Of a stretch of 64,000 nucleotides of DNA, positions 62,207-64,000 are shown piece after piece. The stretch spans positions 764,001 to 828,000 of the forward strand of contig NZ_QKWY01000001.1 of assembly GCF_003248355.1 (NCBI RefSeq), given 5' to 3'. Position numbers and translations under genes: made by a program. Each line of letters opens with the position of its first letter. The first letter of the stretch is position 1. The notes beneath the pieces were generated by a model. That model saw nothing but the letters and a program-made list of their open reading frames with translations, made no database searches and was not told the DNA's origin. This DNA comes from Streptomyces sp. AC1-42W. Lineage in GTDB: Bacteria; Actinomycetota; Actinomycetes; Streptomycetales; Streptomycetaceae.

Positions 62207-63024
62207 CCGAGACCGACTACCCGCCGCCCGGCGACCCGAAGCAGCCCGCACCCCGCGACCCGGCCGGCACACCACCCGGACCGCCCGGCCGGCCGGCCTC
62301 CGGCGACCCGCGCGAGGCCCTGCACGACCGGATCGCCGCCGACTCCCTCACCACCCGCCGCGACTACCTCCGCATCGTCGCCACCGTCTCCGGCGGGCTC
62401 GCGGTCGGCGGCCTGGGCGTCGCCGCCGGCATCCTGCCCCGCCACGGCGACCCGGACGACGCCAAGGCCCCGGCCCCCAAGAAGATCGCCTCCCAACTCC
62501 TTCCCGGCGAGTCCATCGCCTTCGACTACCCGGACGAGGAGGACCGCGCGGTCGCCGTCCGGCTCAACGACGGCACGCTCGTCGGCTACTCCGCGATCTG
62601 CACCCACCTCGCCTGCGCCGTCCTCTGGCGCAAGGACCGGGGCACCGAGGGCGAGCTGTACTGCCCCTGCCACGAGGGCGTCTTCGATGCCCGCAGCGGT
62701 GCGGTGACGGCCGGTCCGCCGCCTCGCGGGCTGCCCAAGGTGGTGCTCACCGAGCAGGAGGACGGCAGCGTCTGGGCGGTCGGCACCACCCGCTCCGGCG
62801 AGAGCCTCGAACACGGGCTGTGCCGCCAGTTCGGCGAGGAGCGCCCGGACCTGGCGTCGCGGCTCGGCTGCCCCGGCGTCCGCGACGGCGCCGAGGGGCC
62901 CGCAGCCCCCGGAGCCGCCCGCACGGTGGCCCCCGGACCGGTCGCCCCCGGCCTGTCCCGCACCCGCACCAGCCGTACCGGAGCCGGAGCGTCCGACACC
63001 GACACCACGGGGAGCCCGACATGA
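62203..63024 (+). CDS. Rieske [2Fe-2S] protein
   Basis: A 273-aa protein with a Pro-rich N-terminus, a twin-arginine-like motif TTRRDYLRI (50-58) before a hydrophobic segment (VATVSGGLAVGGLGVAAGI), and a Rieske domain with C133-T-H135 (CTHLACAV) and C154-P-C-H157 (CPCHEGVF) as cluster ligands. The C-terminal part after about 205 is low-complexity (Pro/Ala/Gly/Thr). It is probably exported by Tat and anchored. GTG start overlaps the previous stop (GTGA). A Rieske subunit in a molybdopterin operon resembles arsenite-oxidase-type or bc-like electron paths. Confidence 0.9.
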   Translation: MTETDYPPPGDPKQPAPRDPAGTPPGPPGRPASGDPREALHDRIAADSLTTRRDYLRIVATVSGGLAVGGLGVAAGILPRHGDPDDAKAPAPKKIASQLLPGESIAFDYPDEEDRAVAVRLNDGTLVGYSAICTHLACAVLWRKDRGTEGELYCPCHEGVFDARSGAVTAGPPPRGLPKVVLTEQEDGSVWAVGTTRSGESLEHGLCRQFGEERPDLASRLGCPGVRDGAEGPAAPGAARTVAPGPVAPGLSRTRTSRTGAGASDTDTTGSPT

Positions 63025-63431
63025 GCGACGAAGACCCCCGCCCCGGCACCCCGCAGCGCCCCGCCGCCCCGCAGCCCGCCGCGCGCTACCCCGAGTACCA
63101 CCCCGGCAGTGCGCGGGCCGAGCTGAACCGGCCCGTCCACGAGCGCTATCCGCAGATCCGGCCCACCAGCGGCTACGGCGACCCCCGCGTCCGGCACACC
63201 GGGCCCGGACCGGGCGCCGGCACCGACCAGGAGCCCGAGCGGTCCTCCAAACTCACCGCACGCCTCGTGCTGGCCATGAGCGTCGTCATCGGGCAGCTGT
63301 GGGGGCTGACGGTCATCGTGGACGAGTGGATGGAGGGCAACACCGGCACCGCGTGGTGGGGGGCCGGCTTCCTCTGCCTCTCGTTCCTCGTCGTCCTCGG
63401 GCTCTGGCTGCTCGACCCCAAGGACCGCTGA
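63021..63431 (+). CDS. Small membrane protein at the end of the oxidoreductase operon
   Basis: A 136-aa protein with a hydrophilic, Pro-rich N-terminus (about 1-75) and two transmembrane helices (about 80-101, LVLAMSVVIGQLWGLTVIV, and about 112-130, GAGFLCLSFLVVLGLWLL). The ATG overlaps the Rieske stop (ATGA), so it is translated with the operon. It may be an assembly or anchor subunit. I do not recognise the family. Confidence 0.8.
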   Translation: MSDEDPRPGTPQRPAAPQPAARYPEYHPGSARAELNRPVHERYPQIRPTSGYGDPRVRHTGPGPGAGTDQEPERSSKLTARLVLAMSVVIGQLWGLTVIVDEWMEGNTGTAWWGAGFLCLSFLVVLGLWLLDPKDR

Positions 63432-63467
63432 CCGCCCGCCGGGGCCGGCCGGTCGTACCCTGGGGGC

Positions 63468-63683
63468 ATGAGTAGCGCCCCCCGACCCGCCCCCGAACCG
63501 CATGACGCGCAGTCCGCCGAGCCCGCCCGGCCCCGGCCCCGTCCGGCGCTGGTCTTCGACGATCCGCTGGACCAGCGGGCCTCGGACGACACCGACCAGG
63601 CGTGGGGCGACCGGCCCCCGTCCAGCGGCAGCGCGGCCGATCTGGCGCGCTTCCTGGACGAGAAGCCGCCGCACCACATCTGA
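63468..63683 (+). CDS. Small hypothetical protein
   Basis: A 71-aa, Pro/Ala/Asp/Arg-rich, probably disordered protein with an acidic middle (VFDDPLDQRASDDTDQAW). It starts 36 nt after the operon's last gene and has GGGGGC before the ATG. Streptomyces genomes often have such short proteins near mscL. It may be co-transcribed with the oxidoreductase operon. Confidence 0.6.
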   Translation: MSSAPRPAPEPHDAQSAEPARPRPRPALVFDDPLDQRASDDTDQAWGDRPPSSGSAADLARFLDEKPPHHI

Positions 63684-63705
63684 CGCGGCCCCCGCCGGGA
63701 CCGTG

Positions 63706-64000
63706 CTAGCCCCGGTCCTGGACCGGGCTCCCGCCGCCGCCCCCGCGCTGGGCCACCAGAGCGTCCCGGATCTCCTTGAGGACCTCCAGCTCGCTCACCT
63801 CCAGCGTCTCCTGGACGCCCTCCTTCGCCGCCTGCATCGCGGCCCGCCGCGCGAGGTACTTCGCCATCGGCAGGACCATCAGGAAGTAGACGACGGCAGC
63901 GGTGATCAGGAACGTCAGCGTCGCGCTGAGCACCGAGCCCCACAGGATCTGGATGCCCTCCGTCACCTCGCCCGTGGCCGGGTCCGTCTTGCACGGGCCC
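63706..64000 (-). CDS. mscL: Large-conductance mechanosensitive channel MscL, C-terminal part (runs off window)
   Basis: The last 97 or so codons of MscL are in the window. They cover the end of the periplasmic loop (CKTDPATGEVTEGIQI), the second transmembrane helix (WGSVLSATLTFLITAAVVYFL in parts) and the cytoplasmic helix ending LEVLKEIRDALVAQR plus a Gly-rich tail. The 5' end with helix TM1 lies beyond position 64000. A GTG at 63966 looks like a start but is inside the gene. MscL is an emergency valve against osmotic downshock. Confidence 0.85.
   Translation of the reverse strand, partial: GPCKTDPATGEVTEGIQILWGSVLSATLTFLITAAVVYFLMVLPMAKYLARRAAMQAAKEGVQETLEVSELEVLKEIRDALVAQRGGGGGSPVQDRG

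Noticed and set aside
63706..63966. Complete 86-aa MscL with a GTG start at 63966
   Set aside because: The same frame continues upstream with MscL periplasmic-loop sequence (CKTDPATGEV), so the gene is cut by the window end rather than short.

Overview
The base composition (very high GC, GC-rich third codon positions), the frequent GTG starts and the gene families present (HrdD sigma factor, streptomycete type VII secretion locus, XRE/DUF397 pair, FbiC) point to a chromosomal segment of a Streptomyces or very close relative. All calls come from reading translations and motifs by eye. No database search was possible.

Layout. 0-5 kb: the 5' part of a Ser/Thr kinase gene, a TnpB (IS605 OrfB-like) gene beside the remains of an HxlR regulator, then fbiC for the F420 precursor FO. 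5-20 kb: a complete-looking type VII secretion (ESX-like) locus. It holds eccE plus a coupled partner on the minus strand, then eccB, mycP, two WXG100 genes behind their own sigma-70-like promoter, two locus proteins, a second mycosin, eccC (minus strand, stop codons overlapping those of the second mycosin) and eccD. 20-34 kb: housekeeping and accessory genes. These are a kinase-fold phosphotransferase, an ADP-ribosylglycohydrolase homologue lacking its metal ligands, an XRE/DUF397 pair, GPP34, a penicillin-binding D,D-carboxypeptidase with a long disordered N-terminus, a polytopic membrane protein, GNAT, a coiled-coil/Mrr-nuclease/TerD fusion, and an MFS pump behind two CsoR-like operators.

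34-44.7 kb: an accessory island ending at tRNA-Arg(CCT). It has a phosphorothioate-DNA-dependent HNH restriction enzyme, a lipoprotein, a three-gene module of unknown function (a 180-aa protein with a Gly/Val-rich motif, an 815-aa protein with an altered P-loop and a related motif, and a 242-aa partner), decayed NUDIX, methyltransferase and TPR-like genes, a KAP-family P-loop NTPase, and a probable relaxase remnant next to the tRNA. The three-gene module is the best candidate for an undescribed system.

44.7-57 kb: a secreted M6 protease, TetR plus DHA2 pump, an IS110 element inserted at the stop codon of that pump, a divergent MarR/dioxygenase pair with a palindromic operator, questin-oxidase-like protein, hrdD with a perfect SigR-type promoter, and a WYL regulator diverging from a third DHA2 pump with an operator between them. 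57-64 kb: DUF6227, a possible small RNA terminator, and a tightly overlapping operon for a membrane-bound molybdopterin oxidoreductase (cytochrome-b-like subunit, catalytic subunit, 4Fe-4S subunit, Rieske subunit, small membrane protein). A short hypothetical gene and the 3' part of mscL follow.
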